DNA of 64,000 nt, taken from assembly GCA_029237695.1 (NCBI GenBank), contig CM055271.1, positions 78,813,488-78,877,487 of the forward strand, written 5' to 3'. Below the pieces are notes generated by a model. It worked only from the letters and a program-made list of their open reading frames with translations, searched no databases and was not told the origin of the DNA. A program made the translations under genes and the position numbers. Below are positions 1-9,938 of this stretch, piece by piece (positions within the stretch are counted from its first letter, which is position 1; every line of letters starts with the position of its first letter). This stretch comes from Conchocele bisecta (Eukaryota > Mollusca > Bivalvia > Lucinida > Thyasiridae).

Positions 1-440
1 GATCATATTTGGCCAGTGCGTGTCTGGGGATGCTGCCTTCTTTTGCATACCACCCATGTGCAACCGCCCAATGTCAAGGTCACTGAGGACTTATGTTCTC
101 CTTGTTTGTAAGACAAACATGTATTTTATTATTATTATTATCAATGCCGCAAAGGGGATTAGCTTAGTGATAACGATGCTATTGTGACCCTGGCAGTCAG
201 TGAGGACACCCCTTACTGCACGGTAATGCATGACAAGAAAACATGCAAGCGTATATTGGGATACAGCCAGCCTTCGAAGGCTTACGGAGCACTATCAGAT
301 TGATTCGTATACTACTTTAGATATATGAGACGCTCCATGTCAAAACAAAAGCCATCAAATTGGTCCAACATTCAGAGTAACCACAAGTCACCATGTGACC
401 GTGTATACATGTAGCTCATGTGATGTGATGATGTTTTATC
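1..440. other. Unassigned intergenic DNA
   Basis: I see no exon-like open frame with splice sites, no RNA gene and no clear repeat boundary here. A short ATT microsatellite lies near 127-140. Confidence 0.5.
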
Positions 441-446
441 AAATCT

Positions 447-668
447 GGCTGTGACTGGAGAAATGGGGTTTATGGGTTTTGTGACCAGTGTAGCTCCTGA
501 TCATATGACACACTCCTGTAGCCTGATAACGATCTATATTGCTTGTGAGAAGCATCACGTGTTTTATTGATGGAATTGCGGTCGCAATTCCATCAATAAA
601 ACACGTGATGCTTCTCAGACTATGCGGTCGCAAAACCAATGTGCCCTATTTCTCCAGTCACGGGCACA
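447..668. mobile_element. Foldback MITE, family G, with perfect 34-bp hairpin
   Basis: The ends read TGTGACTGGAGAAATGGG and, inverted, CCCTATTTCTCCAGTCAC. The core is a perfect inverted repeat: 547-580 pairs with 583-616 around a 2-bp loop. Related copies lie at 21662-21892, 24990-25228, 28126-28275, 28550-28665, 52604-52849, 55848-56048, 58337-58601 and 63560-63830. It encodes nothing recognisable. The exact core palindrome suggests recent origin or gene conversion between the arms. Confidence 0.75.
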
Positions 669-711
669 AATTATTTATTATCAGTTATCAGTTAAGTTAC
701 ATCTTTATCTT

Positions 712-903
712 GTATTTAACATTTTGATACGTGTATGTACTACGTCCATGCGAAAAATATGGACATAAATATACAGCTTTATCAAATGAGCTATTATCCA
801 AATACGGGTGTTATTGCTCTCGAAAATGACTTGCAAAAAGTGCAGGTCCTGAGCCGTCACGAGCCGGCTCATCTGGATTTGCACTGTTTGCAAGCCCCGC
901 TAT
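712..903. mobile_element. Decayed copy of TTAA-flanked MITE, family A
   Basis: It shares the internal section of family A: a stretch ending CTTGCAAAAAGTGCAG, the GAGCCG...CGGCTC palindrome, then CATCTGGATTTGCACTGTTTG. The clean copy is at 2694-2932. The terminal CCCTTT repeats are not preserved here. Confidence 0.6.
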
Positions 904-904
904 A

Positions 905-2140
905 TTAGTAGAGTACATGTATCTATCTTTGATATGTGGAGACAAGTATTGCATCCGTAATTATACATGTACACGTATCTCACTCTTATTACCCTGGGGA
1001 CCTCGTACGATTAAGAAGTTCGTAAGTGCACATCTTAAATGTACAACAACACAGCTCGCATTAGCGGGAAATCTTTCGCGGAGTTGTTTATAGTACTGAC
1101 CCTCACAACCGGCGAAACTTTCTTACTTTCTAAAATATGCTTAGGCAGTATCTTCTGCATGCAGCTGAATGGGATTTCGTCAGGAATCTAGCGCCTGTTT
1201 CGACGTGAAACATTGTATGCCGGCGCGGAGTACAACACCAGTGACACTCTTGCTTACGGTTAGATTACATCAAAACTGTAGAACAATGAGGGCTCTGAGC
1301 ATTATGCAGACATAACCGGTCAGGATAAGAAAACACTGTGCTGGTCAGAACATACAATGTTGGTCTTTGATTTTCATTACCTCTATACAGAAAATTATTC
1401 TGAAGCCTTTGTCCGATGTTCCATAAAAAAAGTAACAGTAGTGTCAAGTCTTTGTTAGGAAACATTAATCATATTGCCGGCTGATTCTTGCTGCTGTATT
1501 ATAATAATCTCATGATGAATTCATGGCTTACATGAATGTATTAGGAAGCAGCGAATCAGAGATGTATACGTCATGATACGCGATAATGTTTCAGTTAATA
1601 AACATGAGCCCACGCTGTTCTGTTCCTATGTAATACTTAAAGACAGTTTTTGATTAGATTTTTCGGCACAACAGTCACACTTTACTAAATTTCCAAGACG
1701 ATCGAAATTATTGAAATTATCATTGGACAATTGTTATACCATTCGAATACAGTGTTTAATTATAAACTTACGAATATGAAAATTAGAAAATCTACTTACT
1801 CATTAAAAAAGTCGGAACACATTTAAACAATCAATGTCTTTGTTTAATCATTTACGTCACGCCCTAAATTGCACTACAACTATGGTTATAGTTGTACAAA
1901 TATTCCAATAAGGCCAGGCTTTCCTACTTTCACTACTCATGTGGATGTTGTGGGGGCTACTTTCACATAACCTGTTTGCTCTGGATCTGCACGAATAAAA
2001 TAATAAGTTCACTCCTAAGAACGAAAAAGTCACCATCGTCATGTCCCCCAATATCGTTTACATTATTCGTCCACTGCAACATTGTTTACATCACGTGAGC
2101 AAACTGTTCAGAGTGTCTTTCTACAAATATGAATATATAT
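905..2140. other. Intergenic or intronic DNA, no gene seen
   Basis: Short frames occur on both strands but none has exon-like composition with paired splice sites. A fragment near 1008-1040 (CGTACGATTAAGAAGTTCGTAAGTGC) resembles the end of hairpin family E. Upstream exons of the gene at 2392-7283 may lie here or beyond the window; I could not identify any. Confidence 0.4.
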
Positions 2141-2148
2141 GGAGCTAT

Positions 2149-2240
2149 GCCCCACCGCCCTCACCCCATCCCACCCCACCCCACCCCACCCCACCCCTCA
2201 CCCTCCCCCACCCCCACACACACACACCCACACACAATCC
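2149..2240. repeat. C-rich low-complexity tract, (CCCCA)n then (CA)n
   Basis: An imperfect CCCCA/CCCCAC run grades into ACACACAC. The apparent proline-rich frames across it come from the repeat. Confidence 0.85.
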
Positions 2241-2391
2241 AACATTTTTCTCGTGTGGACAATGGGCAGTCTGTGACCGAAAGACACTCGGACTATTTGT
2301 TTATACCACACTACTTTTGCGTTACTTTTACCCCTTGGTGTTTTCACACCTTCTAGTATTGTCTAACCTTACTGTTTGCCCCCAACTCCAG

Positions 2392-2541
2392 GTGGCTATA
2401 TCGGCAAGAGCAAGCTTCTACAGATGTTGTTGAATATGCAGCATCAGTTGGACGCTCTAAGCGAGGAAGCAAAGCTTGCATATGACCTTGCGCACGATAA
2501 CACTATCAACAACTATGCTAAGAGGAGCGTAAACCTGTTGG
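2392..2541 (+). CDS. Internal coding exon of an unrecognised gene (150 nt, phase 1-1)
   Basis: A pyrimidine-rich acceptor (CCCCCAACTCCAG) ends at 2391 and a consensus donor (G|GTGAGT) starts at 2542. The exon is exactly 150 nt and phase 1 at both ends, encoding 50 residues. It starts GYIGKSKLLQMLLNMQHQ and ends NNYAKRSVNLL. The middle is an amphipathic, Leu/Glu/Lys/Ala-rich helix-like stretch. A dibasic Lys-Arg sits near the C-terminal end, which would suit prohormone processing if the protein is secreted, but I see no signal peptide and do not recognise the family. The next compatible phase-1 pieces are 27-nt microexons and a terminal exon at 7243. The 5' exons are not identified. Coding status is inferred from codon-like composition, the flanking splice sites and the matching phase. 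Confidence 0.6.
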
Positions 2542-2677
2542 GTGAGTACGTGCCATTAAAGAGGTCCGACATGTTGAAATAAATTATATCAACATCTCCT
2601 CATCTCGATGGTCAATTCATTCTTCCATATGACCTTCATGGAGTTAGCCCCTGCTTCCATGTATATTTCTCATTTAG

Positions 2678-2690
2678 AACAACTACATGT
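2678..2690 (+). pseudogene. Truncated copy of the 27-nt microexon cassette
   Basis: The acceptor-like TATATTTCTCATTTAG is followed by AACAACTACATG, matching the start of the microexons at 3060 and 6513. The copy is cut by the MITE whose TTAA target begins at 2690. It has no donor, so it cannot be an internal exon now. Confidence 0.5.
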
Positions 2691-2693
2691 TAA

Positions 2694-2932
2694 CCCTTTG
2701 AGCCCGGAAGCCCGCTATAGCGGTTTATGCAAACAGTGCAGATCCAGATGAGACGGCTCGTAACGAGCAGTCTCATCAGGATCTGCACTTTTTGCAAGTA
2801 ATTTTCATATTTCTTAGAACAAAAACACCCCCTTTTCATAAATGGACGAATCTGAAAATCATTTTGTGACCATGGGATTGGTCGGAACATTATCATATCA
2901 CAGTCCATTCCAGTTCCTTAGGGCTGAAAGGG
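2694..2932. mobile_element. piggyBac-type MITE, family A (239 bp, TTAA target duplication)
   Basis: TTAA duplications at 2690-2693 and 2933-2936 flank inverted termini CCCTTTGAGCCC and GGGCTGAAAGGG. TTAA targets with CCC-starting termini are the hallmark of piggyBac-superfamily elements, so this is probably a non-autonomous derivative. An internal palindrome (GAGACGGCTCGTAACGAGCAGTCTC) lies near 2749-2773. Other copies: 8746-8964, 9276-9513, 26007-26245, 53634-53870 and fragments. Confidence 0.8.
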
Positions 2933-3059
2933 TTAAGGACTCCCATCGTTTGGATGAGTACGCTTAATGAGTTTGGATGAGTACGCTTAACTAAATATGT
3001 CAATAGACGAAGGGGGTTAACTTATTCCACTGACCACTTAATTTATATTTTCTAATTAG

Positions 3060-3086
3060 AACCACTGATGGGCTCCCATCTGTTGG
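3060..3086 (+). CDS. Candidate 27-nt microexon (9 codons, phase 1-1)
   Basis: The acceptor TATATTTTCTAATTAG ends at 3059 and a donor (TTGG|GTGATT) follows at 3087. Joined in phase 1 it adds the nine residues EPLMGSHLL with no stop. The same cassette recurs at 6513-6539, and decayed forms at 2678, 6635 and about 6757. Length and phase equal those of the 6513 copy. The donor is weaker than GTGAGT, so inclusion may be partial. It could instead be a tandem intronic repeat that mimics an exon. Confidence 0.45.
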
Positions 3087-3116
3087 GTGATTATATTTAA
3101 ACGGACTGTCATATAT

Positions 3117-5692
3117 AATACAATACAATACAATATCCTTTATTAAGCATTAAGCAATACAATGCTTCTAGCCTTTAACATAAAACTTGTGTAGTGCACA
3201 TAAAATACATGTTTTACGGAATATAAATGGAGAAGCTTTTGTTAATTGTAATTATACACTAATAGATGCCACCAAAATGCAATATTAGCAACTTAAATAA
3301 AAATAAGTTTATTCTTCCAGTAATTCTTTTCTCAAATTGCTGGCAAAATAAACATATTTCGACAGATTAATTACTGTTTTTCGATTGGTCGATGTCATTA
3401 AATGATCATACTTATTTAGTGTTGGCCATCTACAAAAATAAGGTTTGAAATGTTGTTTTCTTATGTTTGTATAAAGAGGACAGACTAAAAGAAAGTGATA
3501 CTCACTTTCTATCGAGTTTAAATTACAACATTTACAAATTCTTTCATCCCTGGGAATATTATGATATCTGCCTCTTTCTATTTCTAAAGAATGCGAAGAT
3601 AATCGAAATCGTGATAGTGAAATTCTATATTTTCTATTCATTATAATATCTAAGTACGGTTCTAAAGTTAGTGAAGATTTATATCTAGCATACGATGAAA
3701 GTCGTTGAGATCTAGTTATATCATTATACCAAGATTGGTGGTAATTATCTAAAATTCTCTGTTTTATTTGCATGATATAATGTGTATTATTATGTAATAA
3801 TGTGTCTTGATTAACCCATAACTCTGTTAACCCTATGTCATTAATCATTGTTTTTATCTGATAAGCCCAATTTGTATTGTTATACGATACATTATTTTCT
3901 GCGTCGCTTTTCAACATGTTATACATTTTTTTGGTTACATTATTGTCGTTTAATTTTAATAGTTTTATCCAATATCGGGTTATGTGAACTTTACGAATTA
4001 CGCTCAGTGGAACTCTACCTAATTCCCCGTATAGCCCTATTAGATTAGTTGATTTGTTGACACATAATACTTTTCGAAGAAATTTAGTATGAATATTTTC
4101 AATATCTTTTCCTTTGTGAAACCCCCATATTTCTGATGAGTAATTTAAAACACTAGACACCAATTTATCAAACAATTTACATTTTTCATGTGTGGAAAAT
4201 TCATAATGATTGAATACAGAAAATAGTCTATACATTGCTTTCGATGCATGTTCAGATATACATTTTTGTGTTCTAGCCCAGTTTCCGTTTTTGAAAAAAT
4301 ACATACCTAAATATTTGAAAGATGTTACAATTTCTAATTTTTCATTATATAGAAAAAAGTCATAATTGGTATGTCGCCCTTTTTCAAATATTATACTTTT
4401 GTTTTTCCTGTATTTATTTTTAATCTCCACGTGTTACAATAATTTTCTATGTCAGTTAACATCGATTGCACAGATTCTGGTGAGGTTGCGAATAATACCT
4501 GATCGTCAGCATATAGTAGGAGAAATATTTTCAATTCGTTTATCGTAAAAATTCCATCTATATTGGTGTTTATGTTTTCAATTATATCATTTACAAACAA
4601 CATAAATAATAGAGATGAGCTTGGATCCCCCTGTTTTACCCCCATATGTGATTCGATAAATTCGGATGTTTTCTGGTTATGTTTTATTGCTGATCGTACA
4701 ACAGAATACATAGCTTTTAATGCTTTAGTCATTTTAGTGCTTACATTTTCAGCTATCATTTTTTGCCATAAAAAAGATTGATTTATTTTGTCGTAACATT
4801 TTTCATAGTCAATAAAAATGCTATATAGTTTTTGACCAGAATTTAATACCTTTGATATTATTGAGTGTAACATGAAAATACAGTCAGTTGTGCTTTTACC
4901 AGCTTGATATCCATATTGAAAATCAGTTATTTTTTCATATTTTTTTGTCCACTTTGTTAAACGGTTCAGTAGTATTTGTGAATATATTTTAGCTAAAATG
5001 TTATTCAGAGTTATTCCTCGATAATTTTTGGCTTGTGTTTGGTCGCCACCTTTAAAAATAGGTATAATATAGCCAAGTCCCCAGCTTTCTGGATATTCAG
5101 AGTTATTAAACATTTTGTTATATAGCTTTGTCAGGTATGGTGAGATAATCTCAATAGCTGCTTTAATTATAGAGGCTGATACATTATCAGGACCATTTGC
5201 TTTAGAGCTATTTTGTTCGAGAACTGCTTTTTTACATTCTAATTCAGTTACTTCAGAATCAAGCTCATTATCATATATAAAATCGAGTTCTGTATTACCA
5301 TCTATATTATCGTTTTCCCCAAATAATGAATTGAAATGATCATACAGAGTTTCGGCTGTAATATTATTATTTTTATTTTCTTGTTTTGTATAGCATTTTT
5401 TCAACGCTTTCCAAAATGTTCGCGGTTGTGCCTTAGAAATATTTTCCAATCGGCGCCCCTCCCTTATTTTAAACCGGTGTCTGTTCTTTTTTTTGACATT
5501 ATTATACGCGGTTCTTGTTTTTATGAAATAATTTCTATTATCAGCGGATTTATTTTTATTGAATAAATTCCTTGCTTTTGTGAATGTGTTTTTTGCATCA
5601 TAGCACTGATCATTAAACCATTTGGGTTTAAAATTATTATCATCGTTTTGCTGTTTTCGTATTTTCTTCGAGAACACATATGCTGGGTGAGT
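3117..5692 (-). mobile_element. 5'-truncated non-LTR retrotransposon (LINE)
   Basis: A minus-strand LINE remnant. Its 3' end carries a short pentanucleotide tail (ATTGT/CAATA repeats at 3117-3136), as in LINEs that end in microsatellites. The body encodes a reverse transcriptase and a C-terminal Cys/His motif. The 5' side stops near 5692, where a separate foldback repeat begins, so the endonuclease domain and any ORF1 are missing. That fits 5' truncation during target-primed reverse transcription. It lies within the intron between the candidate microexons at 3060 and 6513. I place it loosely among Jockey/CR1/I-type elements. Confidence 0.9.
3309..5690 (-). pseudogene. LINE reverse transcriptase, frameshifted
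   Basis: The first frame (4391 upward to about 5690) carries the endonuclease-RT linker and the RT core. A GPD motif is near residue 208 of that frame, the FIDYEKCYD motif A at 334-342, the motif-B-like GVKQGDP at 392-398, and the catalytic LLYADD at 433-438. It ends at a stop at 4391. The second frame (3309-4430) continues the homology at once (IIFEKGRH..., FKYLGMYFF) with a thumb/connection region. It closes with a Cys/His motif (CKCC...H...C, about residues 299-317), usual at the C-terminus of such ORF2 proteins. A single lost nucleotide near 4395-4402 explains the break. The catalytic aspartates are present, but the copy cannot make a full ORF2 because it lacks endonuclease and is frameshifted. 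Confidence 0.92.
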
Positions 5693-5698
5693 ATATAG

Positions 5699-5839
5699 AG
5701 AATAGTAGGTTAGTGTCGTGAATGGGAAAAAATATCTGGCAAGGCTTAGGAAACGGGATGGGCGAGGCTCTGTCGAGCAAATCCCGTTTCCGTGCCGCGC
5801 CAGATATGTTTCCAATTTACGGCACTAATCTACTATTCT
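5699..5839. mobile_element. Foldback element, 60-bp arms
   Basis: Left arm 5699-5758 pairs imperfectly with right arm 5780-5839; the outer ends are AGAATAGTAG and CTACTATTCT. A related single arm occurs at about 59576-59625 (CACGGCACTAACCTACTATTCT). It abuts the 5'-truncation point of the LINE. Confidence 0.75.
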
Positions 5840-5939
5840 ATTTATCTCGTCAACACCTACAAATAGCTTTAAAATGCAACACAATAACCACAGCCGCATC
5901 CTCAAAATCGGAGAATCGACTAGTATGACAACCGCACAT

Positions 5940-6425
5940 ATTCATACACAGTGATTAGGTCGTATTGACAGGATATAAAACAATGTTTAACGGCACCGTG
6001 TGTCACGGTACATAAGCACTGTGTTTACATGATAATTATATCGTATTGACAGCATATCAAACCGTGTTTCACGGCACATACGCACTGTGTTGACGGGCTA
6101 AAGTAGGTCGTATTGACAGGATATCAAACATGTTTCATGGCACCGTGTTTCACGGCACATACGCACTGTGTTGACGGGATAAATTAGATCGTATTGACAG
6201 GATATTCAAAATGTTTCACGGCACCGTGTTTCACGGCACATACACACTGTGTTGACGGGATAAATTAGATCGTATTGACAGGATATCAAAAATGTTTCAC
6301 GGCACCGTGTTTCACGGCACATACGCACTGTGTTGACGGGATAAATTAGATCGTATTGACAGGATATTCAAAATGTTTCACGGCACCGTGTTTCACGGCA
6401 CATACGCACTGTGTGACGGGATAGA
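5940..6425. repeat. 81-bp tandem array, about 5-6 copies
   Basis: The unit runs GATCGTATTGACAGGATAT..., then CGGCACCGTGTTTCACGGCA, then CACTGTGTTGACGGGATAAA. Later copies are nearly identical while the first two are divergent and partly deleted. The CACGGCACCGTG core is self-complementary. It lies in the same intron as the LINE. Confidence 0.85.
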
Positions 6426-6512
6426 TTTAATTGAAGGGTGCTGTGTAAGAACGTGGCGAACTCAATTACGTAGTTAGCCCCTTCTCCCACTTCATTAATA
6501 TTTCTTAATTAG

Positions 6513-6539
6513 AACAACTGATGGACTGCCATATTTTGG
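6513..6539 (+). CDS. Candidate 27-nt microexon (9 codons, phase 1-1)
   Basis: The acceptor AATATTTCTTAATTAG ends at 6512 and a consensus donor (TTGG|GTGAGT) follows at 6540. Read in phase 1 it adds the nine residues EQLMDCHIL with no stop. It is a diverged duplicate of 3060-3086: 27 nt, same phase, same position of Leu-Met and His. This is the better of the two cassettes because its donor matches consensus. Inclusion in mRNA is inferred only. Confidence 0.5.
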
Positions 6540-6634
6540 GTGAGTGGGAGAGTGGAAAAAGGGGGATAAGTCCATCAAGTAATTTGCGTAATTTTTTCAA
6601 TGACCCTTTTATATTATTTATATTTCCTAATTAG

Positions 6635-6660
6635 AACAACTGACAGGTTCCCATCTATTA
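6635..6660 (+). pseudogene. Decayed microexon cassette without donor
   Basis: The acceptor TATTTCCTAATTAG is followed by AACAACTGACAGGTTCCCAT, in register with the microexons. The donor part (GGGTGAGT) is missing and the sequence runs into TATATTTAATTAAAGG. A still more decayed acceptor (ACTTCCTAACTAAG) lies at about 6743-6756. These show that a cassette of roughly 110-130 bp was duplicated in tandem. Confidence 0.45.
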
Positions 6661-7000
6661 TATTTAATTAAAGGGATCAGTGAAAGAAGGCGGCTCCCTC
6701 TGAGTGAGTTAGCTCCCTTCTTTCCGTTGACCCCTTCCTTGATACTTCCTAACTAAGACAAAAAACGACTACAATTACTATATATACAAGATTTTCCATC
6801 TCATTCCGCTGAGCCAGTGCATTTCCCGTATTAATCATGGTAGAAAAGAGATAGAATATGTTTCAGTTCAAGAATACAACCATGGATTGTTGCGTTCACT
6901 GTGGTATGAACAACATTTGGTATGTCTAATGTTTGCAAGGAGTCTTCCGAATGATAACAATACAAATATACTGCTGCAGTTAAACAAATAGTAGTTATCT

Positions 7001-7200
7001 GGGGGCAGTTTCACGAAACTTCGTACGATTAACATTTTCGTAAGCCTTAGTGCAAATTTACGATAGTCTGGAAATTTTAATTAATGGGTTTACATTTATT
7101 GTTTACAAGAAAACTTTGTTAATGTTGAAATTCACAGACTATCATAATGTTGCACTTACGAACATTTTAGTCGTACGAAGCTTAGTAAAACGGGTCCCAG
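7001..7200. mobile_element. Hairpin MITE, family E
   Basis: Inverted ends: GTTTCACGAAACTTCGTACGATTAA... and ...CGTACGAAGCTTAGTAAAACGGG. Inner arms ATTTACGATAGTCTGGAAAT and AGACTATCATAATG pair. Other copies: 19692-19931 and 36709-36920, plus a partial near 31605-31790. It sits in the intron just before the terminal exon at 7243. Confidence 0.7.
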
Positions 7201-7242
7201 AAGTATCTTCACACCAACGAAGATTGTTTTCATCCATTTCAG

Positions 7243-7283
7243 CGAGCGACACAGAGGATAAGTCCGATGTTAAGGAGAACTAG
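7243..7283 (+). CDS. Candidate terminal coding exon (acidic tail and stop)
   Basis: The acceptor TGTTTTCATCCATTTCAG ends at 7242. Read in phase 1, as donated by the exon at 2392-2541 or either microexon, it encodes a short acidic tail: A|SDTEDKSDVKEN, then TAG at 7281-7283. The phase match over four independent pieces is the main evidence that they form one gene. I see no AATAAA close by; ATTAAA at 7626 could serve as a poly(A) signal. Function unknown. Confidence 0.5.
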
Positions 7284-7758
7284 ACAACACATTATCTTCA
7301 TATGAAGAGTTGGCAGAGGCACGTGTGGGTTAAGAGGATGATAAAAGTTACGTTGCGGAATTTGTAATAATTGCAGATCCTTCGATCTGCATACGGTTGT
7401 ACATGTAGCAGTCGTAACCCTGTCATGACGATTGATTCAGAAATTTAATTGTACTCACGTAGGTTCCGGAAGTTTCCGAAAGACCATCGCCGATATGACG
7501 TAATCTTTGACAATTGTTTAGTAGGCTTTCTCTAAATTATTCCAAGACGGATGGATACATGTATTGCTGATACATCAATATAGCGCACACAAGGATGATG
7601 TACACTTGAACATGTTGCATTGTGCATTAAACAGTTCTTTACAGCATCTTATAACGGTCACGAAGAATCGAGTGCCGTTCATTTCGTTTGTTCACGTGAA
7701 AAAGTCCAACAATACTGGCTGAATGTTGTTTATTTCTTATAATTCCAACACAATTAAA
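7284..7758. other. Probable 3' UTR and downstream intergenic DNA
   Basis: No open frame with exon features. It contains ATTAAA at about 7626. I see no repeat with clear ends. Confidence 0.35.
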
Positions 7759-8282
7759 TTTAAATGTATATGCCCACTCACTAGGCAGAAACTGTTCGTT
7801 GTAGGAATTAAATAAGTGTATAATTGTGTCACTATTCCACCAGTTCTAAAAATTACGAGTGCCCGCTATACTGCAGATATAATCATTTATTAATATTTAT
7901 TTTACTGATAGTGACGCGCGGTGGTATCAGGCTATTTTCATATGCAAATGAGGCATGATATTTTTTAATTATTTATACTAATTAAATGGGTCACCTGAAA
8001 AAAATAATATTTTCGACACATTATAAAGTATGATCATTGCACATCGAAAAATAAATACAATGTACAGAGAATAAATAGTAATGTCCGTTAACATTTCAAG
8101 GAAACACTGTCATCGCCCCGATATCAGTTTGGAAATTAACTTCTGATATAAAATGTATAATAATGTCAATAAATATATGGGTTAATGGTGAATGAATGTT
8201 TATTTTGTCAGAAAATCTCTCAGATGATGTCTCTGATATAAAGAACATGTTGTGCCTACTGAGTGGGCATGTACCTTTAAAG
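7759..8282. mobile_element. 524-bp TIR element, family K
   Basis: The left end reads TTTAAATGTATATGCCCACT; the right end, inverted, reads CTTTAAAGGTACATGCCCAC. A second copy in the opposite orientation lies at 33285-33812 (528 bp). Shared internal landmarks include CATATGAAAATAGCCTGATACCACCG and its complement. Non-coding. Confidence 0.7.
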
Positions 8283-8503
8283 TGATTAAAAGTAGTTTAA
8301 ATCATATTTGTCATCTCTTTTGCAAATTCCAACGAACATCAATTCTAAAAGTGCATTCATTGTGTGACGTTTTGCGTCAAAATCTGTGACGTAACGTCAA
8401 CTAACAATATGGTGGAGAAGTTAGCTAAATGTAAGTATTTCTAGTCAATTCTGTATTTTTTCGCATTTAAAATTTCGAATCGATGAAAACTTCCAACAGT
8501 CAT

Positions 8504-8707
8504 GTAGCCTATTTCACAAAAATTGCAAAGTATACTTATCTAGCAAAGTATAATTTTAAGAAGAAATTTTCAATTTAAAGATAATTTTTTTAATTTTTAT
8601 TATACTGAATTTATTACATTAACGCAGCCATTTTGCAGTCGTTAGTTCTATATGACATAATACATTTCAGGAAAAATAAATGGTTACTCCCTCAAAGTAC
8701 TAAACAT
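8504..8707. mobile_element. MITE family B, right end missing
   Basis: It begins GTAGCCTATTTCACAAAAAT, followed by AGTATACTT blocks and TTATTATACTGAATTTATTACATT. It ends abruptly after CTCCCTCAAAGTACTAAAC. Full copies with both termini are at 9647-9938, 20663-20949 and 35447-35751. Confidence 0.7.
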
Positions 8708-8745
8708 TGTTTTTGCACATCCACGGACAGACCTCGGCAGATTAA

Positions 8746-8964
8746 CCCTTCCACCTCTAAGTAACTGGAATAGATTTTGATATGTTAATTTTGCAACCAA
8801 TCCAAATGATCACAAAATGATGTTCAGACCAGTCCATTTTTGAACATATGAACATGGTGTGTTTTCGTTCTCAAAATTATGAAAATTACTTGAAAAAAGT
8901 GCCGGCTCATCTGGATTTACACTTTTTCCCAATACGACTATACAGGCCTTTGGTGTTGAAAGGG
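8746..8964. mobile_element. piggyBac-type MITE, family A, inverted copy
   Basis: TTAA at 8742-8745 and 8965-8968 flank CCCTTCCACCTC... and ...GTTGAAAGGG. Internal sequence matches 2694-2932 in reverse orientation, with part of the palindromic core lost. Confidence 0.75.
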
Positions 8965-9275
8965 TTAAGGGGGGGGGGGGGTGCGGACAATTTCAGTAAT
9001 TTTAACGAGGCACTGGCGCTTCTAATGACGTTCCAACCATGATAACGTCAACGTCAAAACATCATTGCTTTGTCGCGCCATTATGGACGTCATTTCGAAC
9101 GTCTCCATGTTTTTCATTTGACATTTGTTGGGGCAAAATATTAATACATAATTAGGGTGATGCGGCCAGCCAATCAAATTCGCTTCACGTGTGTCATATC
9201 ACATTTATGAAATAGGTTACAGCACGGAATAACAATGGTTTCATGTGATAAACGTATGTACGTCGACATATTTAA

Positions 9276-9513
9276 CCCTTTGAACCGAAAGCCCGCTATA
9301 GCGGTTATGCAACCAGTGCAGATCCAGATGAGCCGGCTCATAGCGAGCCGTCTCATGAGGATCCGCACTTTTTGAAAGTAATTTTCATAGTTTTGAAAAC
9401 AAAAAATACCCCATTTTCATAAATGAATTAGTCTGAAAATCATTTTGTGACAGTTGGATTGGTTGCAAAATTAACATATCAAAATCCATTCCAGCTACTT
9501 AGGGGTGAAATAC
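9276..9513. mobile_element. piggyBac-type MITE, family A
   Basis: TTAA at 9272-9275 and 9514-9517. The left terminus CCCTTTGAACC is kept; the right terminus is eroded (GGGGTGAAATAC). Contains the GAGCCGGCTCATAGCGAGCC palindrome. Confidence 0.75.
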
Positions 9514-9646
9514 TTAACGAAGTGAGCTGTATATCGTGAAGTAATCAACGAGTTACTGGGTCCTGGCGCTACACAAACGCTCAACAAATAATGCCAGCAC
9601 ATTGATTGCAAAATTACGTTGTTCTTGTTAGAGAGATTCCAGACCA

Positions 9647-9938
9647 GTAGCATATTTTCCAACATTGCAAAGTATACTTACTTTTCTAGCAAAGTATACT
9701 TTGAGGGAGAAATTTTCAATTTAATGATAAATTGATTAATTTGTATTATACTGAATTTAGTACATTATCACAGCCATTAATAAATTCAGTATAATAATTC
9801 TGCATACTTGTAATCATCACATATATGCAGTCTTTAATTCTGTATGAAATAATGTATTTCGGAAAAAATAAATGATTACTCCCTGAAAGTATACTTTGCT
9901 AGAAAAGTATACTTTGCAATGTTGGTGAAATCGGCTAC
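9647..9938. mobile_element. MITE family B, full length
   Basis: The inverted ends GTAGCATATTTTCCAACATT and CAATGTTGGTGAAATCGGCTAC are followed on both sides by GCAAAGTATACTT. The centre carries TTATACTGAATTTAGTAC and its near-complement. Length about 292 bp, non-coding. Confidence 0.75.

Noticed and set aside
2041..2433. Proline/histidine-rich protein
   Set aside because: Reads through CCCCA/CA low-complexity DNA and across the exon acceptor in the wrong frame.
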